Shown: piece by piece, positions 11,923-12,160 of the stretch
Layout: the number at the start of each line of letters is the position of its first letter
Numbering within the stretch: the first letter of the stretch is position 1
Assembly (NCBI GenBank): GCA_028694305.1
Contig: JAQUTO010000016.1
Location: 1-12,160 of the forward strand
Length of the DNA stretch: 12,160 nt
Origin: Bacilli bacterium
Lineage (GTDB): Bacteria; Bacillota_I; Bacilli_A; RFN20; UBA1709
Direction of reading: 5' to 3'
Notes under the pieces: generated by a model
Database searches by the model: none
What the model saw: only the letters and a program-made list of their open reading frames with translations
Told to the model about the DNA's origin: nothing
Position numbers and translations under genes: made by a program

Positions 11923-12160
11923 AATGCCTTCTCCATAAACTTAGTAGAGTTAACGATATATCTTTCATGTTGGATAACTGCCACTTCCTCGTTATCATCA
12001 AAGGCTCTTATTTCTAAACCCAATTTACGGCCTTCAATGCTTTTTAAGGTAGCAACAATCTTAATCTTCATCCCGATTGGTGTTGCCGCATTATGAGCCA
12101 CTTCTAATTTGGTTCCAACTGTTGCTTCATCTTGACCTAGATGTGGTCCCAAAAACTCAA
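11907..12160 (-). CDS. FlK-like acyl-CoA thioesterase, hotdog fold (5' end outside window)
   Basis: The last 84 codons of a hotdog-fold thioesterase; the frame runs open to the right edge, so the true start is outside. The stretch GQDEATVGTKLEVAHNAATPIG matches the family of fluoroacetyl-CoA thioesterase FlK, with the catalytic histidine in VAHNAATPIG. It is followed by typical strands MKIKIVATLKSIEG, KLGLEIRAFDDNEEVA and VIQHERYIVN. Members hydrolyse a small acyl-CoA or act as metabolite-repair enzymes; fluoroacetate resistance should not be assumed. A TTG codon at 12152 is inside the conserved region and is not a credible start. The C-terminus ends in a basic KKRR coded by the stem of its own terminator. 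Confidence 0.85.
   Translation of the reverse strand, partial: EFLGPHLGQDEATVGTKLEVAHNAATPIGMKIKIVATLKSIEGRKLGLEIRAFDDNEEVAVIQHERYIVNSTKFMEKALKKRR

Noticed and set aside
1..12160. Possible use of TGA as tryptophan (Mollicutes code)
   Set aside because: Tryptophans are TGG, and TGA acts as the stop at 6372-6374 and 6740-6742 in coupled ATGA overlaps.

Overview
The window is low-GC DNA from a Bacillota-like bacterium, most likely an Erysipelotrichia-type or related compact gut Bacilli lineage. The reasons are the AT-rich codon usage, GGAGG-type ribosome sites, A/T-rich promoters with extended -10 boxes (TGN-TATAAT), very short intergenic gaps and the protein families present. The standard genetic code is used: TGG encodes Trp, and TGA terminates two genes at ATGA overlaps (6372-6375 and 6740-6743). 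The lineage is an inference from style, not from a marker gene.

Layout. 1-124: 5' end of an Ntn-hydrolase (choloylglycine hydrolase-like) gene running off the left edge. 151-2195: a type II restriction-modification module on the minus strand, with a probable PD-(D/E)XK endonuclease followed by a C5-cytosine methyltransferase. The 134-bp gap between them holds a promoter and two perfect DNA dyads. 2247-4882: a ClC H+/Cl- exchanger and an AAA+/DUF4143 ATPase; the ATPase promoter sits in an array of four 33-bp repeats. 5154-5939 (+): a Cof-type HAD phosphatase. 5968-8330: an accessory-looking block of five small minus-strand genes. Four form a tightly overlapping unit (a frame-broken DUF4417 gene, then three unrecognised genes), preceded by a 124-aa conserved gene with its own promoter. 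Between the 124-aa gene and the unit is a 112-bp spacer with two facing promoter-like sequences and a strong plus-strand terminator, suggesting an unannotated small RNA. 8573-9649 (+): a calcineurin-like phosphoesterase. 9674-12160: minus-strand housekeeping genes for a ZIP metal transporter, a one-span membrane protein, a tandem-CBS protein, a GtrA-family protein and a partial FlK-like thioesterase.

How it fits together. The R-M genes and the 6-8.3 kb cassette look like accessory islands between core-type metabolic and transport genes. The core genes mostly follow one plan: an extended -10 box, a 5' leader of about 13-31 nt and a Shine-Dalgarno site. In two cases the -10 box contains the stop codon of the gene upstream, and the GtrA gene looks leaderless. 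The methyltransferase and the DUF4417 unit break this plan with leaders near 60 nt that contain or abut dyads, so they are the best places to look for dedicated regulation. Several protein starts were moved inward from the longest open frame because a ribosome site or promoter placed them there; these are noted in the entries.
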